DNA of 64,000 nt, from assembly GCA_016708585.1 (NCBI GenBank), contig JADJFK010000007.1:124001-188000 (forward strand). The letters run 5' to 3'. This DNA is from Sulfuritalea sp. (GTDB lineage: Bacteria > Pseudomonadota > Gammaproteobacteria > Burkholderiales > Rhodocyclaceae). The translations under genes and the position numbers were made by a program. Shown piece after piece: positions 25,525 to 35,101 of this stretch. The notes beneath the pieces are model-generated. The model did no database searches, was not told the DNA's origin, and was given only the letters and a program-made list of their open reading frames with translations. Within the stretch, counting starts at the first letter, position 1, and every line of letters starts with the position of its first letter.

Positions 25525-26721
25525 ATGTCCCGCGAAACCCGTACCCGCCAGATGGCCGAGACCCGACACCCCCCCGCACCGACCGCCGACATCGCGCGCT
25601 TCGAGGAGGGCCAGCGCATCACCTGGGTCAGCGTGGTCGTCAACATCGTGCTCACCGCGATGCAGCTGGTGGTGGGCTTCATCGCCCACTCGCAAAGCCT
25701 GATCGCCGACGCCATGCACACGCTGTCGGACATCCTCGCCGACGCCTTCGTGCTGTTCGCCAACCGCAAGGGCGCGGAAGCCGCCGATGCCGACCATCCC
25801 TACGGCCACGGCCGCTTCGAAACCGCCGCATCGCTGGTGCTGGGCCTGCTGCTGGCCGGCACCGGCGCCGGCATCCTGATTTCCGCGGCGGGCCGCCTGC
25901 AGGACATCGGCAGCCTGCCGCCGGTGGGTGTCGCCGCGATGTGGGCGGCGCTGGTCACGCTGGCGGCCAAGGAAGGCCTGTTCCGCTACATGCTGGCGAC
26001 CGCCGAGCGCCTGCGTTCGCCGATGCTGGTGGCCAATGCCTGGCATGCCCGCGCCGATGCGCTGTCCTCGCTGGTGGTGGCCGCGGGCATCGCCGGCGCC
26101 CTGCTCGGTTTCAACTTTGCCGACGCCGTCGCCGCCATCATCGTCGGCGCGATGATCGTGCGCGCCGGCTTCAAGTTTGCCTGGGCCGCGATCCGCGAAC
26201 TGATCGACACCGGCCTGTCGAGCGAGGAAGTGGCGGCGATCGGCCGCACCATTGCCGCCACCCCCGGCGTGCTCGGCATGCATGAACTGCGGACGCGGCG
26301 CATGGCGCACCAGGTGCTGGTCGACGCCCATGTCCAGGTGAACCCCCGCATCAGCGTTTCGGAAGGCCATCGCGTCGCCGAATCGGCGCGGCAGCGGGTG
26401 CTGGAAAGCCATCCCGAGGTCCTCGACGTGCTGGTCCATGTCGATGCCGAAAACGATCTGCTGGCCAATGCCGCCGTCAAGTTGCCGGACCGGGCCGAAC
26501 TTCTCGCCCATCTGTGCCGCATGCTCGATACCGAGCCGGCGGACATCGAATCGACGATCCTGCATTACCTCGGCACCCGGGTCGAGGCCGAAGTTTTCCT
26601 GCCGGCCGGCCGTGCCGACGACGTCGGCCTCGCTGCCATCAGGCAGCGCGTTGATCACGCGCTGTTGGACGACCCCTGGTTCGCCGCGATTCGCGTCCAT
26701 CAACGCATTGCACCAATATAG
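25525..26721 (+). CDS. Cation diffusion facilitator family transporter
   Basis: The 398-residue protein has six membrane helices. Zinc-type HX3D sites are present in DAMHTLSD (helix II) and NAWHARAD (helix V), and HPYGHGRFE follows helix II. The C-terminal cytoplasmic domain is longer than usual and continues about 80 residues past the normal end. It likely exports a divalent metal. Confidence 0.92.
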   Translation: MSRETRTRQMAETRHPPAPTADIARFEEGQRITWVSVVVNIVLTAMQLVVGFIAHSQSLIADAMHTLSDILADAFVLFANRKGAEAADADHPYGHGRFETAASLVLGLLLAGTGAGILISAAGRLQDIGSLPPVGVAAMWAALVTLAAKEGLFRYMLATAERLRSPMLVANAWHARADALSSLVVAAGIAGALLGFNFADAVAAIIVGAMIVRAGFKFAWAAIRELIDTGLSSEEVAAIGRTIAATPGVLGMHELRTRRMAHQVLVDAHVQVNPRISVSEGHRVAESARQRVLESHPEVLDVLVHVDAENDLLANAAVKLPDRAELLAHLCRMLDTEPADIESTILHYLGTRVEAEVFLPAGRADDVGLAAIRQRVDHALLDDPWFAAIRVHQRIAPI

Positions 26722-26756
26722 TGCATTAATCCGTTTGCTTGCACCTTTGTAGTGCG
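26709..26756 (+). promoter_or_regulatory. Two NtrC binding sites upstream of glnA
   Basis: TGCACC, five bases, AGTGCA at 26709-26725 and TGCACC, five bases, AGTGCG at 26740-26756 fit the NtrC consensus (TGCACC-N5-GGTGCA). Their starts are 31 bases apart, three helical turns, as in classical glnA enhancers. Confidence 0.8.
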
Positions 26757-26818
26757 CTTATCCGGGTATCGAGAAGGAAAAGGACTTGTGGCACAATCGC
26801 TTCCCTCGCTCGCGCGAT

Positions 26819-26834
26819 TGGCACGCTAACTGCT
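26819..26834 (+). promoter_or_regulatory. Sigma-54 promoter of glnA
   Basis: TGGCACG, four bases, CTGCT matches the -24/-12 consensus at all but one position, with the key GG and GC doublets in place. It predicts transcription start near 26845, about 56 bases before the glnA ATG. Confidence 0.8.
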
Positions 26835-26900
26835 ATTCGGATGCTGCACCGCAAAGCGGTATCGATTTCCCAGCTATTGCAATTTACTCAGGAGAGCACC

Positions 26901-28310
26901 ATGACCCCCCAGGACGTAATCAAGATGGTCGAAGAGAAGGAAGTCAAATTCGTCGACTTCCGCTTCACCGATACCCGCGGCAAGGAACAGCACGTCGGCG
27001 TGCCGATTTCCCACTTCGGCATGGACAAGTTCGAAGACGGCCACGCCTTCGACGGTTCCTCGATTGCCGGCTGGAAAGGCATCCAGGCCTCCGACATGCA
27101 GTTGATGCCGGACGCCAACACCGCCTACATCGACCCCTTCATGGACGAAACCACGCTGGTGCTGACCTGCGACGTGGTCGAGCCGGCCGACGGCAAGGGC
27201 TATGACCGCGATCCGCGCTCGATCGCCAAGCGCGCCGAGGCCTACCTCAAGTCCTCCGGCGTCGGCGACCAGGCCTTTTTCGGCCCGGAACCCGAATTCT
27301 TCATTTTCGACGCCGTCGAATGGAAGATCGACATGTCCGGCGCCTATTGCAAGGTCATCTCCGAGGAAGCCGCCTGGGCCTCCGCCGACAAGTTCGAAGC
27401 CGGCAACAGCGGCCACCGCCCGACCGTCAAGGGCGGCTATTTCCCGGTGCCCCCGGTCGACAGCCTGAACGACATCCGCGCCCAGATGTGCCTGGCGCTG
27501 GAAGCCTGCGGCGTGCCGGTGGAAGTGCATCACCACGAAGTCGCCACCGCCGGCCAGTGCGAAATCGGCACCAGGTTCAGCACCCTGGTGCAGCGCGCCG
27601 ACTGGACCCAGGTCCTCAAGTACATCGTGCATAACGTCGCCCACAGCTACGGCAAGACCGCGACCTTCATGCCCAAGCCCATCGTCGGCGACAACGGTTC
27701 CGGCATGCACGTGCACCAGTCGATCTGGAAGGACGGCAAGAACCTGTTTGCCGGCAACGGCTATGCCGGCCTGTCCGAGACGGCGCTGTACTACATCGGC
27801 GGCATCATCAAGCACGCCCGCGCCCTGAACGCCATCACCAACCCGCTGACCAACTCCTACAAGCGCCTGGTGCCGGGCTTCGAGGCCCCGGTCAAGCTGG
27901 CCTACTCGGCCCGCAACCGTTCCGCTTCGATCCGCGTGCCCTACGTGCATTCGGACAAGGCGCGCCGCATCGAAGTGCGCTTCCCGGATCCCGGTGCCAA
28001 CCCCTACCTCGCCTTCACCGCCATGATGATGGCCGGCCTCGACGGCATCCAGAACAAGATCCACCCCGGCGATCCGGCCGACAAGAACCTCTACGACCTG
28101 CCGCCGGAAGAAGACGCGAAGATCCCGACCGTCTGTTCCAGCCTGGAACAGGCCCTGGAGTACCTCGACAAGGGCCGCGATTTCCTCCTGCGCGGCGGCG
28201 TCTTCAGCAACGAGATGATCGACGCCTACATCGAGCTGCGGATGGAGGAAGTCACGCGCTTCCGCATGACCACCCACCCGCTCGAGTACGAGATGTACTA
28301 CTCGATCTGA
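26901..28310 (+). CDS. glnA: Glutamine synthetase, type I
   Basis: The 469-residue enzyme assimilates ammonium into glutamine. Motifs include DGSSIAGW, the metal-binding PEPEFF, VHHHEVATAGQCEIG, NGSGMHVHQS and the adenylylation tyrosine in KNLYDLPPEE. The start follows CAGGAGAG. Regulation by NtrC and sigma-54 is written in the upstream region, and the ntrB/ntrC genes follow. A strong terminator ends the transcript, so ntrBC probably has its own promoter. Confidence 0.98.
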   Translation: MTPQDVIKMVEEKEVKFVDFRFTDTRGKEQHVGVPISHFGMDKFEDGHAFDGSSIAGWKGIQASDMQLMPDANTAYIDPFMDETTLVLTCDVVEPADGKGYDRDPRSIAKRAEAYLKSSGVGDQAFFGPEPEFFIFDAVEWKIDMSGAYCKVISEEAAWASADKFEAGNSGHRPTVKGGYFPVPPVDSLNDIRAQMCLALEACGVPVEVHHHEVATAGQCEIGTRFSTLVQRADWTQVLKYIVHNVAHSYGKTATFMPKPIVGDNGSGMHVHQSIWKDGKNLFAGNGYAGLSETALYYIGGIIKHARALNAITNPLTNSYKRLVPGFEAPVKLAYSARNRSASIRVPYVHSDKARRIEVRFPDPGANPYLAFTAMMMAGLDGIQNKIHPGDPADKNLYDLPPEEDAKIPTVCSSLEQALEYLDKGRDFLLRGGVFSNEMIDAYIELRMEEVTRFRMTTHPLEYEMYYSI

Positions 28311-28392
28311 TGAAGCCCGGCGCAGCGGACGGGCCGGCGGAACATGCCGGCCTCGCCGCCGCGGAGGAAAGCCCGCGCAACACGCGGAAACA

Positions 28393-28421
28393 AAATGGAC
28401 GGGCAAGCCCGTCCATTTTTT
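28393..28421 (+). terminator. Rho-independent terminator of glnA
   Basis: A ten-base stem (ATGGACGGGC, loop AA, GCCCGTCCAT) is followed by a T-run. Confidence 0.92.
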
Positions 28422-28446
28422 CTGCAATTGACATACACTCGCCGGC

Positions 28447-28884
28447 ATGAAGAACGCCTTCCTTGTCCTCCCGCTCCTGCTGCCGTTCGCGGCGGCGGCC
28501 AATACGCTGTACAAGTGCACCGACGAATCCGGCGTGACCCTGTACACCAACCAGAAGACCGCGAAGAAGAGCTGCACGGTGCTGTCCCATCAGCCGCTGC
28601 CCCCCGCGCCCGCCGCCGGAGCCAAACCGCGCGCCTCCGCGACGCCGACCCCCGGCGATTTCCCGCGCGTTTCGGGCAACGAACAGAAGTCCCGCGACGG
28701 CGACCGCCGCGCGATCCTGGACAAGGAACTCGCCAACGAATCGCAGAACCTCGAAAAGGCCAAAAAGGCCCTGTTCGATGCCGGCACCCAGCCGCCGGAC
28801 AAGCTCCAGCCGCTGCGCGATACCGTGGCGCTGCACGAACGGAACATCGAGTCGCTGAAGAAAGAACTCGGCAACCTGCGCTGA
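28447..28884 (+). CDS. DUF4124 domain-containing exported protein
   Basis: The 145-residue protein has a signal peptide ending near AAAA, the DUF4124 pattern TLYKCTDESGVTLYTNQ, a proline-rich linker and a C-terminal charged helix that may be a coiled coil. This gene regularly sits between glnA and ntrB in betaproteobacteria. Its function is unknown. Confidence 0.88.
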   Translation: MKNAFLVLPLLLPFAAAANTLYKCTDESGVTLYTNQKTAKKSCTVLSHQPLPPAPAAGAKPRASATPTPGDFPRVSGNEQKSRDGDRRAILDKELANESQNLEKAKKALFDAGTQPPDKLQPLRDTVALHERNIESLKKELGNLR

Positions 28885-28931
28885 GAACTTATTTCTAGCG
28901 GCTGGTGCGCTTCTTGCGACAATCACCCGTA

Positions 28932-29999
28932 ATGAACACCACCGAAACTTTCGGCGCCTTCAGCGGGCTGGACCTGCTGTCCTCGGCGGTCGTCCTGGTC
29001 GATGCCAAACTGGTCATCCGCCACCTCAACCCGGCGGCGGAGAACCTGTTTGCCGTGAGCTCGCGCCAACTGCTCGGCCATCCCCTGCAACGACTGATGG
29101 GCGAGCCGCCGGAGCTGGTTGCCGCGCTCGACAATGCGCTGAAGAACAACTGGGGCCATACCGGCCACAACATCCTGATCGAACGCGGACAGGACGTGCA
29201 GCTTCACGTCGATTGCACGGTCACCCCGGTCGAGGCCGGCAATGCGCGCCTGCTGCTCGAGGTGCGCACCATCGACCAGCAGTTGAAGGCCGCGCGCGAG
29301 GAACAGCTGGCCCAGCAGCAGCAGGCCAACCGCGAACTGGTGCGCAACCTGGCGCACGAGATCAAGAACCCGCTGGGCGGCATCCGCGGTTCGGCGCAGC
29401 TGCTGGAACGGGAACTCGCGAGCGAGCCACTGAAAGAGTACACCCAGGTGATCATCCAGGAAGCCGACCGCCTGCAGGACCTGATGCAGCGCCTGCTCTC
29501 CTCGCATCGCGTGATGCAGCCTGCGCTGGCCAGCATTCACGAAATCCTCGAGCGCGTGCGGCGCCTGATCCACGCCGAATACCACGATGTCACGGTGCGC
29601 CGCGACTACGACACCTCCCTGCCCGACATCACCGGCGACCGCGAGCAGCTGCTGCAGGCTGTCCTCAACATCTCGCGCAACGCGGCACAGGCCATGCAGG
29701 GCAAGGGCGAGATCATTTTCCGCACCCGCGCGGCGCGACAAGTCACCCTGGCCAAGAAGCATTACCAGCTGGCACTCGAATTGCAAGTGATCGACAACGG
29801 CCCGGGAATTCCGGAGAACATTCGCGACAAGATCTTTTATCCGCTGGTTTCGGGTCGTGAAAACGGCAGCGGTCTTGGCCTCACGATCGCCCAGAGCTTC
29901 ATCCAGCAGCACGGCGGTACCATCGAAGTCGCATCGCGCCCCGGGCGTACCTGCTTTTCGCTGATGCTGCCGCTGACACGAAAGAAGAAGGAAGAATGA
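28932..29999 (+). CDS. glnL: Nitrogen regulation sensor kinase NtrB
   Basis: The 355-residue cytoplasmic histidine kinase has an N-terminal PAS domain, the H-box NLAHEIKNPLGGIRG (phosphorylated His near residue 140), an N-box in NISRNAAQAM, and G-boxes DNGPGIP and GSGLGLTIA. It phosphorylates NtrC under control of PII protein. I use the ATG at 28932, which gives the family N-terminus. Confidence 0.95.
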   Translation: MNTTETFGAFSGLDLLSSAVVLVDAKLVIRHLNPAAENLFAVSSRQLLGHPLQRLMGEPPELVAALDNALKNNWGHTGHNILIERGQDVQLHVDCTVTPVEAGNARLLLEVRTIDQQLKAAREEQLAQQQQANRELVRNLAHEIKNPLGGIRGSAQLLERELASEPLKEYTQVIIQEADRLQDLMQRLLSSHRVMQPALASIHEILERVRRLIHAEYHDVTVRRDYDTSLPDITGDREQLLQAVLNISRNAAQAMQGKGEIIFRTRAARQVTLAKKHYQLALELQVIDNGPGIPENIRDKIFYPLVSGRENGSGLGLTIAQSFIQQHGGTIEVASRPGRTCFSLMLPLTRKKKEE

Positions 30000-30018
30000 T
30001 GAACGACACATCCCCCGG

Positions 30019-30039
30019 CCCCTTCTCCGCGAGAAGGGG
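30019..30039 (+). repeat. Inverted repeat between ntrB and ntrC
   Basis: A perfect nine-base hairpin (CCCCTTCTC, loop CGC, GAGAAGGGG) lies in the 106-base ntrB-ntrC spacer. It lacks a T-run, so it is not a normal terminator; it may tune ntrC expression. Confidence 0.5.
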
Positions 30040-30105
30040 TGACCACGGCTCGCTGCGCTCGCAGGCATTTGGCGGGTCTGCCTTGGGGCGGCCCGGCGGC
30101 AGGCC

Positions 30106-31530
30106 ATGAATCCGGTCTGGATCATCGACGACGACCGCTCCATCCGCTGGGTGCTGGAAAAGGCGCTCGGCCGGGAGAACATTGCCGCGAAATCCTTCGG
30201 CTCCGCCGACGACGCGCTGGCGGCGCTCGACAACGGCCAGCAGCCGCAGGTGCTGGTGTCCGACATCCGCATGCCGGGCAGCAGCGGCCTCGACCTGCTG
30301 CGCCATGTGAAGGAGCGCCATCCCGAGCTGCCGGTGATCATCATGACCGCCTATTCCGACCTCGATTCCGCCGTGGCGGCCTTCCAGGGCGGCGCTTTCG
30401 AATACCTGCCCAAGCCCTTCGACGTCGACCAGGCCGTGGAACTGGTGCGCCGGGCGATTACGCAAGCGGCGCACCACAATGGTGCAGACGAGGAAATCAG
30501 CGCCGTGCCCGAGATCCTCGGCCAGGGCGCTGCCCTGCAGGAAGTCTTCCGCGCCATCGGCCGCCTGTCCACCTCCCACGCCACGGTGCTGATCAACGGC
30601 GAATCCGGCACCGGCAAGGAACTGGTGGCGCGCGCGCTGCACCGCCACAGCCCGCGCAAGGACGCGCCCTTCATCGCCATCAACACCGCGGCGATCCCGC
30701 GCGACCTGCTCGAATCCGAACTCTTCGGCCACGAAAAAGGCGCTTTCACCGGCGCCGCCACACTGCGCCGCGGGCGATTCGAGCAGGCCGACCACGGCAC
30801 GCTGTTCCTCGACGAAATCGGCGACATGCCGGCCGAACTGCAGACGCGCCTGTTGCGCGTGCTCTCCGAAGGCAGCTTCTACCGCGTCGGCGGCCACCAG
30901 CCGGTCAAGGCCAACGTGCGCGTGATCGCCGCCACGCACCAGGACCTCGAAGGCCGCGTCAAGGAGGGCCTGTTCCGCGAAGACCTGTTCCACCGCCTCA
31001 ACGTCATCCGCCTGCGCCTGCCGCCGCTGCGCGAGAGGCGCGAGGACATCCCGCTGCTGGCGAAGCACTTCCTGCAGAAAAGCGCGCAGGAGCTCGGCGG
31101 CGAACCCAAGCGCCTGACCGAGGCCGCGCTGAAATACCTGCAGGGACTGGACTTCCCCGGCAACGTGCGGCAACTGGAAAACCTCTGCCACTGGCTGACC
31201 GTGATGGCGCCGGGGCAGAGCGTCGACATCCCCGACCTGCCCGCCGAACTGCGCGAGGGCCCGGAAAATTCGGCGCGCCGCGACCTGCCGGCCAACTGGA
31301 ACCAGGCGCTGGCCGGCGAAGCCGACCGGCTCTTGGCCGCCGCCCCCGGCGCGGTATTCGATACCCTGAGCCGGGAATTCGAGGCGACGCTGATCCGGCG
31401 CGCGCTGAACGCCACCGGCGGGCGTCGCGTCGACGCCGCGCAACTGCTGGGCATCGGCCGCAACACCATCACGCGCAAGATCCAGGAACTCGGCCTCGAC
31501 GACCCCGGGGCGGATGCCGAAGGCGGCTAG
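30106..31530 (+). CDS. glnG: Nitrogen regulation response regulator NtrC
   Basis: The 474-residue sigma-54 activator has a receiver domain (phosphorylated Asp in LVSDIRMPG near residue 53), an AAA+ domain with Walker A GESGTGKE, the sigma-54 contact loop GAFTGA and Walker B LFLDEIGDM, and a Fis-type helix-turn-helix at the C-terminus (DAAQLLGIGRNTITRKIQEL). Its predicted sites are found before glnA and amtB in this window. Confidence 0.96.
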   Translation: MNPVWIIDDDRSIRWVLEKALGRENIAAKSFGSADDALAALDNGQQPQVLVSDIRMPGSSGLDLLRHVKERHPELPVIIMTAYSDLDSAVAAFQGGAFEYLPKPFDVDQAVELVRRAITQAAHHNGADEEISAVPEILGQGAALQEVFRAIGRLSTSHATVLINGESGTGKELVARALHRHSPRKDAPFIAINTAAIPRDLLESELFGHEKGAFTGAATLRRGRFEQADHGTLFLDEIGDMPAELQTRLLRVLSEGSFYRVGGHQPVKANVRVIAATHQDLEGRVKEGLFREDLFHRLNVIRLRLPPLRERREDIPLLAKHFLQKSAQELGGEPKRLTEAALKYLQGLDFPGNVRQLENLCHWLTVMAPGQSVDIPDLPAELREGPENSARRDLPANWNQALAGEADRLLAAAPGAVFDTLSREFEATLIRRALNATGGRRVDAAQLLGIGRNTITRKIQELGLDDPGADAEGG

Positions 31531-31672
31531 CCGCCTGCCCCGCACCCGACCCGGCCGGAGCATCGGCGGACCGGGCCCCGCCCTGCGGGATGCCCCGTGG
31601 CAGGCGCTTGCGTTATAGTCGGCGACCACGCGCCGAAACCGATCGGCGTTCCACGACGACCGGGAATCCACC

Positions 31673-32449
31673 ATGCCTGCCACCATTGCCGCCATTGCCG
31701 CCGCGCTGGGTGATGCCGCGCCCCGTTTCGACATCGACCTCCTGCCAAGCTGCGATTCGACCAATGCGGTGCTGCTCGCCCGCGCCGACGCCGGCGCGCC
31801 GTCGGGCACGGTGGTGATCGCCGTCGAACAGACCGCCGGCCGCGGCCGGCGCGGGCGCAGCTGGTTCGCCCATCCCGGCGACAGCCTGACATTCTCGCTG
31901 CTCTGGCGTTTCGCGCCGGGCACCGCGCCGGCGGGGCTGTCACTCGCCGTCGGCGTCGCGGTGGCGCGCGCGCTGCAAAAAGTCGGCGCTGGCGGGACGG
32001 CGCTGAAATGGCCCAACGACATCCTCAAGGACGGCCGCAAGCTCGGCGGCATCCTGGTCGAGCTGGTGCCCGGCGCGCCGCATGCCGCCGTGATCGGCAT
32101 CGGCATCAACCTGCACCTGCCGGCAGATCTGCCCGCGGACGTCCGTGCCGCCTCCGCCGCGCTGTGCGCGCCGGGCGAAACCACCGACGAAAATGCGCTG
32201 TATGCCATGCTGCTGACCGAGCTGCTGGCCACGCTGGAGCTGTTCGCCGCGGCGGGCTTCGCCGCGTTGCGCCCGGAATGGCTGGCGCGCCACGCCATGC
32301 AGGATGTTCCCGTGCTGCTCTCCTCCGATTTCGGCGCGCCGCGCGCCGGCATCTGCCGCGGCGTCGACAGCGACGGCGCGCTGCTGTTCGAAGCCGGCGG
32401 CCGCAGCGAACGCATCCTTTCCGGCGAAGTTTCGCTGCGCCCGGCCTGA
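31673..32449 (+). CDS. birA: Biotin-[acetyl-CoA-carboxylase] ligase
   Basis: The 258-residue enzyme has the biotinoyl-AMP loop AGRGRRGRSWFAH and LKWPNDILKDGRKLGGILVE. It lacks the N-terminal repressor helix-turn-helix of E. coli BirA, so it is a ligase only. A full copy of the dispersed motif encodes KVGAGGTA between the helix ARALQ and the LKWPND strand, at a surface loop. It is followed by coaX after 12 bases. Confidence 0.94.
   Translation: MPATIAAIAAALGDAAPRFDIDLLPSCDSTNAVLLARADAGAPSGTVVIAVEQTAGRGRRGRSWFAHPGDSLTFSLLWRFAPGTAPAGLSLAVGVAVARALQKVGAGGTALKWPNDILKDGRKLGGILVELVPGAPHAAVIGIGINLHLPADLPADVRAASAALCAPGETTDENALYAMLLTELLATLELFAAAGFAALRPEWLARHAMQDVPVLLSSDFGAPRAGICRGVDSDGALLFEAGGRSERILSGEVSLRPA
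31978..32002 (+). repeat. Dispersed 25-bp motif inside birA
   Basis: Complete copy, read in frame as KVGAGGTA. Confidence 0.88.
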
Positions 32450-32461
32450 GCGTTTCGCGAG

Positions 32462-33169
32462 ATGCTGCTCTGCCTCGACGCCGGCAACACCCGCCTCAAG
32501 TTCGGCCTGTTCGACGGCGGCCGCTGGCTGCTGCAGGATGCGCTCGACTACGCGGCCTTCGATGAACTGCCCGCGCGATTGCCGGCCAGTCCAACGCGCA
32601 TCGTCGCCTGCAACGTCGCCGGCCAGGCGGTGCGGCAGCGCATCGAGGCGCTGGCCGGCAAGCTCGGGCTTCCCCTGACCTGGCTCTGCAGCACCGCCGC
32701 CGCCTGTGGCGTCACCAATTCCTACGACACGCCCGAGCAACTCGGCGCCGACCGCTGGGCGGCGCTGATCGGCGCACGCGCCCTGCATGGCGGCGCCTGC
32801 GTGGTGGCGGTCGCCGGCACCGCGACCACGATCGACGCGCTCGACGCAAGCGGCCGCTTTCGCGGCGGCCTGATCCTGCCCGGGCTGGCCCTGATGCGCG
32901 CCGCGCTCGCCGGCAACACCGCCGACCTGCCGCATGCCAGCGGCAGTTTCCGGTCGCTGCCGACCAACACCGACGACGCCATCGCCAGCGGCGCGCTGCA
33001 CGCCACGCTGGGCGCCATCGCGCGCATGCGCGCCACGCTGGGCGCCGATGTCGCCTGCCTGCTCTCCGGCGGCGCGGCGGCCGAACTCGCGCCGCACCTG
33101 GAACCGCCGCAGCGCCCGATCGACAACCTGGTGCTGGAAGGGCTGGCGCGCTTCGGCCAGACGCAGTGA
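32462..33169 (+). CDS. coaX: Type III pantothenate kinase
   Basis: The 235-residue enzyme does the first step of coenzyme A synthesis. Motifs are DAGNTRLKFGLFDG at the N-terminus, GADRWAALIGA and GTATTIDAL. It follows birA as is usual in betaproteobacteria. The SPOR-like gene that often comes next is found instead at 43.1 kb. Confidence 0.94.
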   Translation: MLLCLDAGNTRLKFGLFDGGRWLLQDALDYAAFDELPARLPASPTRIVACNVAGQAVRQRIEALAGKLGLPLTWLCSTAAACGVTNSYDTPEQLGADRWAALIGARALHGGACVVAVAGTATTIDALDASGRFRGGLILPGLALMRAALAGNTADLPHASGSFRSLPTNTDDAIASGALHATLGAIARMRATLGADVACLLSGGAAAELAPHLEPPQRPIDNLVLEGLARFGQTQ

Positions 33170-33274
33170 TCAGGCGCAGGGCGGCCAGCGGGACGCGCGC
33201 ACGCGGCGCTGGCGCGCAGCCAACTCGACTCTGGGCGGTACCGGTGGGGCCGACCGTGGCGACGGCGGCTTTAG

Positions 33275-34590
33275 GCGGGACGACAGCCCTGCCCGCCGCC
33301 GGCTCCCAATTACCTTGCATTTTCAAACATTGCATTGGCGTGCAGAAAAGACAGCTTTCCGCTGCGGCAGGCTGCTCGGGCTGTTTCCTGCGTCGGTGGG
33401 GGGTGGCCAGGGGCAAGCGCTGCGGGAACTGCCCCCCGACTGGCGCCGGTTCGACATGGAAAAGCTGGCCGACCACGAGGCGATCGCCCGCGATCCGGAC
33501 CTGTTCCTGCGCCTGAATCCGAACCATGTGGCCATCGACGAAAGCCAGTCGCGACCCTCCGGCCCTCGCGTGGCCACGACAACGATCGCGAATCACGCGG
33601 GCGCTTCGTCATCACCGGATCGAGTTCGCCCGACTCGCTCTCCGCCGGCCGCGGGGATCAAGGGCCGTTTCAGCCAGGCCTGCGCCGCCCTGCCCTGCTG
33701 GCAGCGGGGGGGGCCGCGGCGAACGACCTGGCGAATGTTCCTGCGCGCCTGAGCCTGGGCCAGGTCACGGATTACTGGCTGCACGGTGGCTACCCGGAAC
33801 CCTGGATCAAAAATTCGCAGCGCTTTCGCAAGCTGTGGCTGCAAAACTACCTGCAAACTTATCTGGACCGCGATCTGCCGAGACTTTTCCCCGGCCTGGA
33901 CCGGCAGAAATTCCGGCTCTTCGTGCAGATGCTGGCGCAGCTTTCCGGCAGCATCATCAACTATTCGGAGGGGGGGGGGGGCGGGGGGGGGGGCGGCGGG
34001 GGGGGCGGGGGGGGGGCGGTTACTTCCATATCGCGCACGGCAGTTCGTTTGGCGCCACCCGGCCTGAAAGATGGCCAGGGGATCCCAGGGCTATCTGCGG
34101 CAGTGGCCTGTTGCACTTCCTGTTGCACCTGCAGGATCGTGACGACCTGATGGCGCATCCGCGGGCGCCTCCCGGGGGGGGGGTCATCGAAAACCTGGGG
34201 GCCTTGGCGCGGTGTTGACTTCAAGCCTTTCACTACCGCAGCGGTGGCGGCGCGGAAATCGACCTGGTGCTGGGCGGGGGGGTCGCAGCCGCGCGGCGGC
34301 AAAAGGGGGGGGGGGGCGCGGGCGGGGGGACAAGCGATCGGCGGGGGCGGGGGGGAGCGGGGGCGGGGCGCGCCCCCGCCCGGGCGCCTGGGGGCGCGGG
34401 CGCTGAAGGCAGCACGGGGGAGGGGAGGCGGGCGAGGTGATCGCGGGGCGGGGGCGACCCGAGGGCGGGGGGCCGCCAGGGGGGGGGGTGGGGGACCAGG
34501 GGGCGCATCCTTTCCAAGCGACGACGATGAGGGGGGGGGGGGAGTTCGGGGCCGCTTCGAGATACCCGAACCGCTGGTGCTCGGCGGCTG
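33275..34590 (+). pseudogene. Decayed AAA_14/DUF4143 ATPase in low-complexity G-rich sequence
   Basis: Fragments of the family appear in shifting frames: WRRFDMEKLADHEAIARDPD and NHVAIDES near 33449-33545, GRFVITGSSSP near 33599, YWLHGGYPEPWI near 33773, then LQNYLQTYLDRDLPRLFPGL, and late pieces FHYRSGGGAEIDLVLG (34226-34272). No P-loop is found. Poly-G tracts at 33968-34020 and 34296-34560 break the frame. Either the gene is a true wreck, or base-calling or assembly failed here. Confidence 0.75.
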
Positions 34591-34676
34591 ACACACGACC
34601 GACGTGGCCGCCTTCGCCGGCCACTTGCCCCCACTGCCGTCATGGCAGACAATGCCCCCTCTGACGGAGGCCTGCC

Positions 34677-35081
34677 ATGCCCGCCCACTTCCTTGCCACG
34701 CTGCCCAACTTCCTCGCCTATCTCGGCACCGCCATCGTGCTGCTGGTCGCCTTCGTCGCGATCTACCTCTACGTCACGCCCTATGACGAGATCAACCTGA
34801 TCCGCGCCAACAACACCGCGGCCGCGATCTCGCTCTCCGGCGCCGTGCTCGGCTTCGCCATGCCGATCGCCAACGTCATCGCCCACAGCGACACGCTGGC
34901 GGACCTCGCGGTGTGGGGCGTGATCGCCGGCATCGTGCAGCTGCTGGCCTGGATGGTGGCGCGCGTGGCACTGCCGCGACTCAAGGAAGCCATCGCCGCC
35001 GGACAGGTGGCGCCGGCGATCTTCGTCGCCGCGCTGTCCGTCACCGTCGGCCTCATAAACGCCGCCTGCATGACCTACTGA
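34677..35081 (+). CDS. DUF350 family membrane protein
   Basis: The 134-residue protein has four membrane helices and the DUF350 pattern (YDEINLIRANNTAAAISLSGAVLGF in two parts near residues 38-62). It opens a cluster of membrane and polyamine genes. Its function is unknown; the E. coli relative is YjfL. Confidence 0.9.
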   Translation: MPAHFLATLPNFLAYLGTAIVLLVAFVAIYLYVTPYDEINLIRANNTAAAISLSGAVLGFAMPIANVIAHSDTLADLAVWGVIAGIVQLLAWMVARVALPRLKEAIAAGQVAPAIFVAALSVTVGLINAACMTY

Positions 35082-35101
35082 TTTTCACCGAGGAGACTCA
35101 C

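Noticed and set aside
29990..30105. Small gene between ntrB and ntrC
   Set aside because: A short frame starts with MNDTSPGP but runs through a hairpin and has no recognisable content.
33968..34020. G-quadruplex regulatory element
   Set aside because: The G runs are better explained as poor sequence inside a ruined gene. They break an otherwise recognisable protein.
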